In this document: piece by piece, positions 7,937-15,806 of the stretch
How positions within the stretch are numbered: position 1 is the stretch's first letter
Layout of the letters: each line of letters starts with the position of its first letter
NCBI GenBank assembly: GCA_036782755.1
Contig: DAIPYL010000004.1
Location: 1-64,000, forward strand
Reading direction: 5' to 3'
Length of the DNA stretch: 64,000 nucleotides
Source: Jeotgalicoccus sp036782755
Lineage (GTDB): Bacteria > Bacillota > Bacilli > Staphylococcales > Salinicoccaceae
The notes under the pieces: generated by a model
Database searches by the model: none
What the model was told of the DNA's origin: nothing
The model's input: the letters and a program-made list of their open reading frames with translations, nothing else
Translations under genes and position numbers: made by a program

Positions 7937-8836
7937 TTGTATAGAAATTTAAAAGTTGTAGCAATTATTACGACACTGATTATGGTCTTTGTACAAATTG
8001 GTGGTGCACTGGTTACAAAAACAGGTTCTGAAGACGGCTGCGGAGAAACATGGCCGCTGTGTCACGGACAGCTAATTCCAAAAGACTGGCCGCTCGACAC
8101 GATTATTGAACTCGCACACCGTGGAGTTTCAGGCGTTGCTATTATCTTCCTGTTAATATTAGGTTATATGGCCTGGAAACAGATTGGACATGTCCGGGAA
8201 GCCAAGTTCCTCATTTACTTATCACTCAGCTTTATTCTGATTCAGTCACTGATCGGAGCAGCAGCTGTAATCGGTATTTGGGAAGGCGATTTCGTACTGG
8301 CAGCCCACTTCGGTATTTCATTAATTTGTTTTGCTGCAGTATTTCTGCTGACACTGCTGATTTTTGAAGTCTCTTACGGACAGCATGAACGCAAAATTTA
8401 TGTCAGTCCCTTCCTAAGATACAACACGATATTACTGACTATCTACATATATTTTGTTATCTACAGCGGAGCACTGGTAAGACACACAGACTCATCACTT
8501 GCATGTACAGAATGGCCGCACTGTATGCCGGGTGCAATAATGCCGGCTAACTTTTATCAGGCAGTACAGATGGGGCACAGATTCCTCGTCGGCATATTAG
8601 CAATATGGATGCTGATAATACTCATTCATGTACTGCGTAAATACAGTGATTCCCGGCTTATTAAAAACTGCTGGATTATTGCTTTCACGCTGCTGATGAT
8701 GCAGGTAATCACCGGTATGCTGTCTGTCTTGACAATGGTTAATATTTTTGTTGCATTATTCCATGCATTATTTATTACCTTGCTGTTCGGGCTGCTCTGT
8801 TATTTCATTATGCTGTTATCGAGAAATAAAGACTAG
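7937..8836 (+). CDS. ctaA: Heme A synthase
   Basis: A 299-residue COX15/CtaA protein with eight predicted helices that oxidises heme O to heme A. Both cysteine pairs of Bacillus-type CtaA loops are present (GCGETWPLCHG near residue 35, ACTEWPHC near 190), as are the helix histidines. I start at TTG 7937 because GAGGTG lies 6 nt before it and the resulting MYRNLK end matches family N-termini; the upstream TTG at 7919 has no ribosome site. It is divergent from ctaB and serves the caa3 enzyme next door. Confidence 0.93.
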   Translation: MYRNLKVVAIITTLIMVFVQIGGALVTKTGSEDGCGETWPLCHGQLIPKDWPLDTIIELAHRGVSGVAIIFLLILGYMAWKQIGHVREAKFLIYLSLSFILIQSLIGAAAVIGIWEGDFVLAAHFGISLICFAAVFLLTLLIFEVSYGQHERKIYVSPFLRYNTILLTIYIYFVIYSGALVRHTDSSLACTEWPHCMPGAIMPANFYQAVQMGHRFLVGILAIWMLIILIHVLRKYSDSRLIKNCWIIAFTLLMMQVITGMLSVLTMVNIFVALFHALFITLLFGLLCYFIMLLSRNKD

Positions 8837-8841
8837 AACTT

Positions 8842-8875
8842 AAACCCGTCAATCTCCGGATTGACGGGTTTTTTA
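8842..8875 (+). terminator. ctaA terminator
   Basis: A 13-bp stem (8842-8854 with 8859-8871), a TCCG loop and a T-run follow the ctaA stop. Confidence 0.9.
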
Positions 8876-8948
8876 ATTTTTACATATATTCTCTCTGTTT
8901 CGGGTATTGCTTCATAATATCTAAAATTTTATTAAAGGGGATGTATTC

Positions 8949-9950
8949 ATGAAAGATATATTCGCTCTGCTTAAACAAGGGAGTATGGCCGCTCTGACCG
9001 CAGCAATTGTAAACTTTGTGCTGGCCGGTCTGAAAGGGCTGGCGTTCATGTTTACGGCAAACGTTGCCATGTTCGCAGAAATGATGCACTCTCTCGGAGA
9101 TGCCATTAACCAGCTTTTCGTCTTTACCGGGTCCAGTCTTTCAAAGAAAGCTCCGACTAAAAGATTTCCGTTCGGGTTCGGCCGCCTGGTCAATCTTGTA
9201 TGTTTGTTCGCCATTATAATAGTTGCTATTCTTTCTTACGAAACTGTAAGAGAAGGTATTCATCACATTATCGAACCGCTGCCGGTTCAAACCGATACTA
9301 CGATGCTGCTTATTAATATAGGCGTACTCTCAATCGCAGCCGTTCTGGAAGGTTTCGTACTGTACAAGGCAGGTAAGGAACTGCTGCAGCAGGCTGAACA
9401 GCCTTATGACGGTATTAAACCGCTGACGCTGAGCTACAAACATATGAACCGTGCAAAGCCTGCGACAAAACTTGTCTTTTTAGAAGATACCGTTGCAACT
9501 TCCGGTGCTCTGCTTGCAATTATCGGTATATTAATCGGACGCTTTGCCGGCGTTGAACAAGCGGAAGGTGTCGTTTCGGTAATCATCGGTCTGATGATGT
9601 TCTACATCGTCTATAAAGTATTTATGGAGAATGCTGCCGGCGTGCTTGGGGAAAGCGATCCCCAGATGGAACAGCGTATCTCCCAGATCGTTTTCAGAAA
9701 TGATGATATTAAAGATATTCAGAAACTCATCGTTATAAAAGAAGGCGATGATCTCCACGTAGAAGTCGTAGCGGAAATTGCTCCGGACTTAACTGTCGAA
9801 TATACTAACAAATTAAGAGATAACATCGAAGCGCTGATTATGAAACAAAATCATATCGCTGACGTCAACCTGGAGTTCGAAGTAGATGACGGACGACGCT
9901 CATGGCCTGAAACGCAAAACCAGCTTGAAAATAAGACAGGTAAAAAATAA
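8949..9950 (+). CDS. Cation diffusion facilitator family transporter
   Basis: A 333-residue CDF-family exporter of divalent metals in exchange for protons. Six helices precede a cytosolic C-terminal domain (about 235-320). Metal-site candidates are the helix 2 segment MHSLGDAINQ (His/Asp) and helix 5 LEDTVATSG (Glu-Asp), the pattern of the ZnT9-like branch. The start is ATG after AAAGGGGATG. It sits between ctaA and ftsW, where staphylococci usually carry pycA. The metal (Zn, Mn or Fe) cannot be told from sequence. Confidence 0.85.
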   Translation: MKDIFALLKQGSMAALTAAIVNFVLAGLKGLAFMFTANVAMFAEMMHSLGDAINQLFVFTGSSLSKKAPTKRFPFGFGRLVNLVCLFAIIIVAILSYETVREGIHHIIEPLPVQTDTTMLLINIGVLSIAAVLEGFVLYKAGKELLQQAEQPYDGIKPLTLSYKHMNRAKPATKLVFLEDTVATSGALLAIIGILIGRFAGVEQAEGVVSVIIGLMMFYIVYKVFMENAAGVLGESDPQMEQRISQIVFRNDDIKDIQKLIVIKEGDDLHVEVVAEIAPDLTVEYTNKLRDNIEALIMKQNHIADVNLEFEVDDGRRSWPETQNQLENKTGKK

Positions 9951-9964
9951 TATTTTTTAAAATT

Positions 9965-10000
9965 AAAACCTCCGGAAATTAAATTTCCGGAGGTTTTTTT
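9965..10000. terminator. Bidirectional terminator, CDF gene / ftsW
   Basis: A near-perfect palindrome with arms around ACCTCCGGAAATT lies between the converging genes, with A and T runs at its ends. Confidence 0.9.
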
Positions 10001-10001
10001 A

Positions 10002-11186
10002 TTATCTTTGTTTTTTAAGTTCAATTTCTTTCTGTTTAACGTGCTTGGCTGCAATAATCAAGAGTCCGATAGCAATCGACACACTCAGGAACGATGATCC
10101 CCCATAGCTTAAGAGCGGCAGCGGCACACCCGTAAGCGGAATAATTTTGGAAATACCGCCAACGTTTATAAAAACCTGCATCGTAATATACATTGCCACA
10201 CCAATGCATATAATTCTGTAAAATGTATCCATTGAACGGTGTGCATATGACAATGCTTTTAAAATTATTATCAAGTACAGCAGAACTATAAACAGCACTC
10301 CCACCAGACCAAGCTCTTCAGCGATAACCGCCATTATAAAATCCGTATGGGGTTCCGGCAGATAACCGAGTTTAATTATCCCGTTGCCGATTCCGGTACC
10401 GAACAGCCCGCCGTGAGATATTGCAATCAGCGAGTTGGTCAGCTGATACCCTGTTCCCATCGGATCGTTAAACGGATGAAAGAACGTCTCAATACGGTGC
10501 ATCTGATACTCAGACAGCACTGAACCGTTAACGAGGTAAAGCACACCCGCAATGACACTGAGTGTCGCTGTACCGAGCACTGCCGTCCACCCTATTACTT
10601 TAAGCGGAATACGGATGTATAAAAACATGCTGAGAATTATCGCAGCAATAACCATCCATGTACCAAAGTCATTAATCATTACCATTCCTGAAATAACGAG
10701 TATAAAAACCAGCGGAATAATACTTGTTAATTCATCATTGTCTATACGTTTCTCTCTTCTTGAATATATGTACGCCAAATATAAAATCGCAACGACTTTA
10801 AAAAATTCAGATGACTGCAGACCGAAACCGCCGACTCTGATCCAGTTACGCTGTCCGTTAACTTCGGTACCGAAGAACATTGTAACCATGAGCAGAATTA
10901 TAATGCCCGCCAGCATCAGCATCTGTACACCTTTCATTTTGAAAAAGTTACCGCTCATAAAATAAGTCATAAAAAATACGAGACTGAATCCGAGTATAAT
11001 AAACATCAGGTGTCTGATATAGTAATGTTCAGAGTTGCCCTCGTTCATCTGTGCAGGCACCATGCTCGCACTGTAAACCATAACCAGACCGATGAGCGAC
11101 AGTGCAACATATGCGATTAGTATTAAAAAATCCACGTATTTTGAATACGATTTAACATAGTTGAAAAAATTTCTTATAAATTGCAC
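10002..11186 (-). CDS. ftsW: FtsW/RodA-family peptidoglycan polymerase, likely FtsW
   Basis: A 394-residue SEDS glycosyltransferase with about ten helices that polymerises lipid II at the septum with a partner class B PBP. Conserved family segments include GNGIIKLGYLPEPHTDFI and a PLPLLSYGGSS loop near residue 350. The start is GTG with GAGGGA six bases upstream. The FtsW rather than RodA assignment rests on synteny with ylaN, as in Bacillus and Staphylococcus. A strong hairpin with a T-run stands immediately before its ribosome site. Confidence 0.88.
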   Translation of the reverse strand: MQFIRNFFNYVKSYSKYVDFLILIAYVALSLIGLVMVYSASMVPAQMNEGNSEHYYIRHLMFIILGFSLVFFMTYFMSGNFFKMKGVQMLMLAGIIILLMVTMFFGTEVNGQRNWIRVGGFGLQSSEFFKVVAILYLAYIYSRREKRIDNDELTSIIPLVFILVISGMVMINDFGTWMVIAAIILSMFLYIRIPLKVIGWTAVLGTATLSVIAGVLYLVNGSVLSEYQMHRIETFFHPFNDPMGTGYQLTNSLIAISHGGLFGTGIGNGIIKLGYLPEPHTDFIMAVIAEELGLVGVLFIVLLYLIIILKALSYAHRSMDTFYRIICIGVAMYITMQVFINVGGISKIIPLTGVPLPLLSYGGSSFLSVSIAIGLLIIAAKHVKQKEIELKKQR

Positions 11187-11202
11187 GGCTGGTCCCTCAT
11201 TT

Positions 11203-11232
11203 AAAAAAGTCTAAAGAAATATTCTTTAGACT
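11203..11232 (-). terminator. Terminator between ylaN and ftsW
   Basis: A perfect 11-bp stem (11208-11218 with 11222-11232) with a 3-nt loop and a six-T tail on the minus strand. It overlaps the ylaN stop and ends only a few bases before the ftsW ribosome site. Confidence 0.8.
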
Positions 11233-11516
11233 CGATTCTTTTCTTTTTCCATATATGCTTCGTGTACTTTGGATACTTCAACTTCAAGATGATCCAGAAT
11301 ATCACGGCCGTCTTGTGCGTCAACCAAACCAAGTCTCACTGCAAAATTTATTTCTTTCGATAGGCCGAACATTTGTGTATCCAGTACTTCTTCAAAAACA
11401 GGACACTGGGGCATCGTTAAATTTTCCATTTGAACTTTGATTAGTTGGAGAATTCTGTCGGCGTCTTTGTCCAATTGATCATAAGCAATTTTACTCATTT
11501 GTTTTTCAGCAGACAC
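11226..11516 (-). CDS. ylaN: YlaN family protein (DUF1507)
   Basis: A 96-residue small helical protein of the YlaN family, essential in some Bacilli and linked in recent work on S. aureus and Bacillus to iron-dependent Fur function. The core MPQCPVFEEVLDTQMFGL and the LGLVDAQDG segment are family hallmarks. The start is GTG at 11516 after GAGGGGGGAA, which gives the same N-terminal length as relatives; an internal ATG at 11498 is less likely. It lies just upstream of ftsW. Confidence 0.88.
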   Translation of the reverse strand: MSAEKQMSKIAYDQLDKDADRILQLIKVQMENLTMPQCPVFEEVLDTQMFGLSKEINFAVRLGLVDAQDGRDILDHLEVEVSKVHEAYMEKEKNRV

Positions 11517-11638
11517 GCGGTTCCCCCCTCATTTACTCTTCATAAAATTTTATCTTAACAATCATAAAAAAGCAAGTAACATCCGGACATGTAATAGTGA
11601 ACATTTATGTATCCTTTGTATAATTTTATTGAAAACTT

Positions 11639-11647
11639 TGCTATAAT
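11639..11647 (+). promoter_or_regulatory. Extended -10 promoter of the ylaL-like gene
   Basis: TGC-TATAAT (11639-11647) is an extended -10 element 26 nt before the start codon; no good -35 is seen. CTTTGCT (11635-11641) and AGCAAAG (11652-11658) form an inverted repeat around it and reach the ribosome site. Confidence 0.5.
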
Positions 11648-11672
11648 TTCTAAGCAAAGGGAGCGATATTAA

Positions 11673-12158
11673 ATGATTATTCAACTTACCGGCAATGTCC
11701 GATATCAAATTACTCTGGATCCATCGACTTGGATATTCGACGATCGTAAAATTGTCCTCGAGGATTTACTGGCACAGGCAGAGGACGGCGAAGAAATTAC
11801 TTTCAATGATGAAACTGAGTGGAACCGCCAGATTATCGAAGGGGAAACAAAACCGCCTACGCTGAAATCTGAAAAGAAACATAAGAAACGCGAGCTTTTG
11901 GAAAATTCATTCGTTATCAGTCTTGCACCTTTCCTTGAATATGCCGAAGCATATGAAGATGAAGAGGCGAAAATTGTTTTTGTACATAATGATGGTGAAA
12001 CTGAACTTCTTTACAAAGACCGCGAAACATTTTATGCGCATTTCTCAAATAAAGGCAAACGTCTGCATGAGGACGGATTGTTCGATTTACTTGTTGTCGA
12101 CAGCGACGGCATTGAAAAAGAGCGTCTCGTTTATGTAACAAAAATAGAATTCAAATAA
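11673..12158 (+). CDS. Conserved protein, YlaL-like by position
   Basis: A 161-residue soluble acidic protein of unknown function. It opens with MIIQLTGNVRYQITLDPSTW, has a Lys-rich stretch at about 65-75 and ends in a beta-rich segment. No catalytic motif is apparent. Between ylaN and ylaH/typA, Bacillus carries ylaL, and staphylococci have a conserved unknown gene here, so orthology is likely but rests on synteny. The start is ATG after AAAGGGAG. Confidence 0.7.
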   Translation: MIIQLTGNVRYQITLDPSTWIFDDRKIVLEDLLAQAEDGEEITFNDETEWNRQIIEGETKPPTLKSEKKHKKRELLENSFVISLAPFLEYAEAYEDEEAKIVFVHNDGETELLYKDRETFYAHFSNKGKRLHEDGLFDLLVVDSDGIEKERLVYVTKIEFK

Positions 12159-12197
12159 AAAAAATTCCGCGAATATAATGTTCGCGGAATTTTTGTT
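12158..12197. terminator. Bidirectional terminator, ylaL-like gene / ylaH
   Basis: AAAAATTCCGCGAA (12160-12173) pairs with TTCGCGGAATTTTT (12181-12194) between the converging genes. Confidence 0.88.
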
Positions 12198-12202
12198 ATT
12201 TC

Positions 12203-12586
12203 TTATTGCGCCGGCGGGCCTTTCGGTTGTGCAATGTTACCCTCTTTTCTTTCTTTATGCAGTCTGTATCTGTACCCTGCGAGTATTATTGCAATAACAA
12301 TTAAACACTCGGCAACAGGATAGAATGCTCCGAAAAAAGTAAGGAAGATTACACCGATAAACATCAGTATATAGATGACCACCGTTTGCCACAGCTTAAC
12401 TTTGCGGGCAAATCCCAGTTGATACACGATGGCACACAGCACGAAAATCGTAATGAATAAATACCACATACCGGCTTCAGGATTAGAATCCAGGCCATAT
12501 AATCTCCCGAAGAAAGTGAGACGCTCTGTTAAGCCTGTCCCGCTCTCGGTGTTCAGGAGAATGAGGGAATTAAACAACTGCCTCAC
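12203..12586 (-). CDS. ylaH: YlaH-like membrane protein
   Basis: A 127-residue protein of the YlaH-like family with three predicted helices (about 40-58, 64-83 and 88-107) and a charged cytosolic tail. No function is known. It starts about 15 nt after typA and is co-transcribed with it, as in Bacillus (ylaG-ylaH). The start is uncertain: GTG at 12586 or TTG at 12577, the latter at better spacing from AAGTGGAG. Confidence 0.8.
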   Translation of the reverse strand: MRQLFNSLILLNTESGTGLTERLTFFGRLYGLDSNPEAGMWYLFITIFVLCAIVYQLGFARKVKLWQTVVIYILMFIGVIFLTFFGAFYPVAECLIVIAIILAGYRYRLHKERKEGNIAQPKGPPAQ

Positions 12587-12601
12587 TCCACTTCGCTAAT
12601 A

Positions 12602-14425
12602 TTACTTGCTCTTTTTATACGCTTTCTCACGAGCGTTTTTCTCTAAAATTTTCTTGCGCATACGAACTGTTTCCGGAGTAATCTCCACAAGCTCGTCTTC
12701 GTTAATGTACTCAAGTGCTTCTTCAAGAGTCAGAGATCTAGGTTTCTTCATCGTAGTTGTCTGCTCTTTGTTAGCTGAACGGATATTGTTGGCAGCTTTA
12801 ACTTTAGTAATGTTAACTGCCAGGTCATTTTCACGTGAGTTCTCTCCAACAATCATACCTTCGTATACTTCAGTTCCCGGCTCCATAAAGTTAGTACCGC
12901 GTCCTTCAAGTGCAAGGATTGAGTATGTGCTTGCCACACCTTTATCAATCGATACAAGTACACCGTTACGGCGTCCGCCGATACGTCCTTTAACTACTGG
13001 ACGGTACTCTTCGAAAGTGTGGTTAATGATGCCGTAACCGCGTGTCATTGACATGAATTCCGTACGGTAACCGATAAGTCCGCGTGCAGGTATAAGGAAT
13101 GTCAGACGAGTCTGGCCGTTTCCTGTAGTAACCATATCGAGCATTTCACCTTTACGTGTACCCATTGATTCGATAATGCTGCCTGTGTTTTCTTCGTGAA
13201 CATCAATTTGTACACGTTCGAACGGCTCACATTTAACTCCGTCGATTTCACGGATGATAACTTCAGGTTTTGAAACTTGAAGCTCGAATCCTTCACGGCG
13301 CAAGTTTTCGATAAGAATAGACAGGTGAAGCTCACCGCGTCCTGAAACTCTCCATGCATCCGGCAGATCTGTATGGTCTACACGCAGTGATACATCCGTC
13401 TCTAATTGAAGCTTTAAGCGCTCTTCAATTTTTCTGGCTGTAACATGCTTACCTTCACGACCTGCGAATGGCGAATTGTTTACTGCAAATGTCATCTGCA
13501 GTGTCGGCTCATCAATGTGAAGTACAGGAAGTGCTTCCTGTGCATTTGTCGGTGTAATTGTTTCACCAACGTTGATATCTTCCATACCGCTTATCGCAAT
13601 AAGGTCTCCGGCTTTGGCACTTTCAATTTCAACACGTGCAAGTCCGAGGAAACCAAAAATTTTCGATACACGGAAGTTTTTAGTCGTTCCGTCCACTTTA
13701 ATTAATGATACAGTTTCTCCTACGTTAATCGTTCCGCGGAATACGCGTCCGATTCCGATACGGCCGACATAGTCGTTGTAATCCAGTAATGATACTTGGA
13801 ATTGCAGCGGTTCGTCACTGTTATCAACAGGTGCCGGTACATAGTCTAAAATCGTATCGTAAATTGATTGCATGTTTTCATCCTGCTCGCCTAATTCCAG
13901 ACTTGCAGTACCGTTCATTGCTGATGCGTATACAACCGGGAATTCCAGCTGTTCGTCATTTGCATCGAGTTCGATAAATAATTCAAGAACATCATCCACT
14001 ACTGCTTCAGGGCGTGCACTTGGTTTATCGATTTTATTTACTACTACTACCGGTTTTAAGTTTTGTTCCAATGCTTTTTTAAGTACGAAGCGCGTTTGCG
14101 GCATCGTTCCTTCATATGCATCGACAACGAGAATTACCCCGTCAACCATTTTCATAATACGTTCTACTTCTCCACCGAAGTCAGCGTGACCAGGTGTATC
14201 TAAAATATTTATACGTGTATCTTTGTAGTCGATCGCCGTATTTTTTGCCAGAATTGTAATTCCGCGTTCGCGTTCAATATCATTCGAGTCCATGGCACGC
14301 TCTTCAACGTGTTCATTTTCACGGAAAATACCGGATTGTTTTAACAGCTGGTCCACAAGTGTCGTTTTACCATGGTCTACGTGTGCAATAATTGCTATGT
14401 TTCTAATGTTTTCTCTCAGGTTCAT
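12602..14425 (-). CDS. typA: Translational GTPase TypA/BipA
   Basis: A 607-residue ribosome-binding GTPase of the EF-G-like superfamily, involved in 50S assembly and stress growth. The G1 motif AHVDHGKT is at about 16-23, RERGITI marks switch I, DTPGHADFGGEV is G3 and NKIDKPSA is G4. Beta-barrel domain II, EF-G-like domains III and V and the BipA-specific C-terminal domain follow. I use ATG 14425, one codon after a TTG. Its promoter lies at 14472-14502 and ylaH follows. Confidence 0.96.
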   Translation of the reverse strand: MNLRENIRNIAIIAHVDHGKTTLVDQLLKQSGIFRENEHVEERAMDSNDIERERGITILAKNTAIDYKDTRINILDTPGHADFGGEVERIMKMVDGVILVVDAYEGTMPQTRFVLKKALEQNLKPVVVVNKIDKPSARPEAVVDDVLELFIELDANDEQLEFPVVYASAMNGTASLELGEQDENMQSIYDTILDYVPAPVDNSDEPLQFQVSLLDYNDYVGRIGIGRVFRGTINVGETVSLIKVDGTTKNFRVSKIFGFLGLARVEIESAKAGDLIAISGMEDINVGETITPTNAQEALPVLHIDEPTLQMTFAVNNSPFAGREGKHVTARKIEERLKLQLETDVSLRVDHTDLPDAWRVSGRGELHLSILIENLRREGFELQVSKPEVIIREIDGVKCEPFERVQIDVHEENTGSIIESMGTRKGEMLDMVTTGNGQTRLTFLIPARGLIGYRTEFMSMTRGYGIINHTFEEYRPVVKGRIGGRRNGVLVSIDKGVASTYSILALEGRGTNFMEPGTEVYEGMIVGENSRENDLAVNITKVKAANNIRSANKEQTTTMKKPRSLTLEEALEYINEDELVEITPETVRMRKKILEKNAREKAYKKSK

Positions 14426-14471
14426 CAAGAGGATTTTCCCTTCGTATATAGAATATCTTTATAACCGTAAC

Positions 14472-14502
14472 AGTATACCACATTTTTTACCAATCTGAAC
14501 AA
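14472..14502 (-). promoter_or_regulatory. typA promoter
   Basis: On the minus strand, TTGTTC (14497-14502) lies 19 bp from TATACT (14472-14477), which is preceded by TGG and so is an extended -10. Confidence 0.6.
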
Positions 14503-14520
14503 TCAGAGATTTATTTTTTA

Positions 14521-14529
14521 TGATATAAT
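14521..14529 (+). promoter_or_regulatory. ylaF extended -10 promoter
   Basis: TGA-TATAAT (14521-14529) forms an extended -10 element 36 nt before the ylaF start; no clear -35 is present. It is divergent from the typA promoter. Confidence 0.55.
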
Positions 14530-14564
14530 TCGAAATAAGACAAATGACTTTTAGGGGAATACTT

Positions 14565-14756
14565 ATGGAAAAGAAAAAATCAAAAGCTGTATTTTTCATA
14601 CTCGCTGTTTTGGCAGTGTTAGTAATGATTGCATTTTCAGTCTTCATTGCTGAAGAGATGATTATACTGGCAGTACTGTCCGTTTTAGTGTTTATTGCCA
14701 TTTTCGGTGCAGGTTTTACACTGAAGAAAAAGTATCGTGAGAATGGCTGGATCTAA
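14565..14756 (+). CDS. ylaF: YlaF-like small membrane protein (DUF5325)
   Basis: A 63-residue protein with two predicted helices (about 8-28 and 33-50) and a short basic tail. Size, topology and position divergent from typA match Bacillus YlaF (DUF5325), of unknown function. The start is ATG 14565 after AGGGGA at 7-nt spacing; the longer reading from 14544 has no ribosome site. Confidence 0.75.
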   Translation: MEKKKSKAVFFILAVLAVLVMIAFSVFIAEEMIILAVLSVLVFIAIFGAGFTLKKKYRENGWI

Positions 14757-14785
14757 CTTCAGTTTTTAGTTAACTGCTTATTTAT

Positions 14786-14840
14786 TATAACAGATTTCCT
14801 TATTTGTATTGGAAAAACAGGGAAATCTGTTATATTTTTT
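14786..14840 (+). terminator. ylaF terminator with long loop
   Basis: A perfect 14-bp stem (14786-14799 with 14821-14834) encloses a 21-nt loop and is followed by a T-run. The loop is long for a terminator, but stem and tail are convincing. Confidence 0.75.
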
Positions 14841-14864
14841 TGTCATTTTTTTAATTTCTGTGTT

Positions 14865-14910
14865 TTGACGGTAATTTACAGCCGTTTAATAATGTACTTA
14901 TCATTATTAA
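14865..14910 (+). promoter_or_regulatory. Promoter and operator-like repeat of the NERD-like gene
   Basis: TTGACG (14865-14870), a 17-bp spacer and AATAAT (14888-14893) form a good sigma-A promoter. A perfect 9-bp inverted repeat, TTAATAATG (14886-14894) and CATTATTAA (14902-14910), covers the -10 and abuts the AAAGGAG ribosome site. This looks like a repressor site of Fur-superfamily character; the regulator is inference. Confidence 0.6.
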
Positions 14911-14922
14911 AGGAGCTTTGCT

Positions 14923-15806
14923 GTGAGACAAAAAAATGAAAAATTAAAAGTTTACGAATTTCTGTATAACCGGTTGCCTTTTAGCGATGACGAGACTGAA
15001 GAATTCGAAGCAATGCAGCGGATGGACCTGCTGGAAGAACATTTTGACTTATACCTCGGCAAGATTAATCAGGAAAATATGGAACTGTTCTGGCATTGTG
15101 AAGTCATAATAGGCACAGATCACGAACTGATTAATGTGCTGATAGCAACTGAGTATTGCTACTACTTATTCATTCTTCATGATTATGCCGGCGAACATTT
15201 CATTAATCCTTTTAATATTTTAATCGACAGTAATTACGAAGCTGTCTACGATTTAAACCGGACGGGAAAAGTTTATGAAAAATTTAAAGAGGAGCTTATC
15301 GATGACGGCAAGTTCCAGCGTCCGATTATTATTAAACATGTCGTAATGAATGAGACGTTCAGACTCGCTAAACGACCGTCTGATCAGTTTTTATCGCTTA
15401 AAAATCTTCCTCATTATTTAAAAGCTATCGAGCACAGTGCTGTAATCAGAAAAAAGCAGCCGCGTCCGGGATTGCAAAGTTAAAAAACCGTGCGGTAGTC
15501 TCTGACGCAGCTGCAAATGAATTTACGTACGGTTTCAAATGCACAGCCTGCATGGAGTTTGAACTTGCACTTCTGAGCAGTAAATTAATTATGTGTGAAG
15601 CCTGCCACACTATCCATAATATCGAAAATATTTTCACAGATTATTTTGATATGCTGGGCCTCTTAAACATTACCCAGCCCTATTCCAAAAAAGAAATTAA
15701 GAAACATATTAATGTTCCGCTCAGTAACTATGCTCTTTTAAAATACATTAATAAACTGTTTACGAAAACATCTAAACAGGCTCAGCAGTATTATTATAAG
15801 TCGTGA
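14923..15806 (+). CDS. NERD-like protein with C-terminal zinc ribbon, split by a -1 frame change
   Basis: Frame 0 runs from GTG 14923 (after AAAGGAG) to TAA 15483 and gives 186 residues. The -1 frame continues without a stop from 15456 to 15806 and encodes a zinc ribbon (CTAC and CEAC pairs) plus a basic helical tail. Together they match the architecture of staphylococcal NERD proteins: N-terminal helix, nuclease-related core, zinc ribbon, helical tail. The frames join at A AAA AAG (15450-15456), a classic -1 slippery heptamer. In the core, the family D...E-x-K catalytic residues appear replaced (INVLIAT, LFILHDYAG). It is either programmed frameshifting, an indel in an A6 run, or a decaying gene. 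The 3' end overlaps suhB by 13 bp. Confidence 0.6.
15450..15456 (+). other. A AAA AAG slippery heptamer
   Basis: In frame 0 the codons read AGA AAA AAG, so the last A plus the next two codons form A AAA AAG, the dnaX-type -1 slippery site. After slipping, reading continues GCA GCC GCG into the zinc-ribbon frame. GCGTC (15462-15466) and a distant GACGC could pair downstream as a weak stimulator. No Shine-Dalgarno-like stimulator is seen upstream. Confidence 0.55.

Noticed and set aside
14780..14795. Fourth copy of the pdhA palindrome near ylaF, and one near 29774
   Set aside because: They match at 10 and 11 of 14 positions, which is too weak in A/T-rich DNA to claim a regulon.
14786..14834. 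Long-loop hairpin after ylaF as a small RNA or riboswitch
   Set aside because: A 14-bp stem with a T-run right after a stop codon is adequately explained as a terminator; no conserved riboswitch core is seen.
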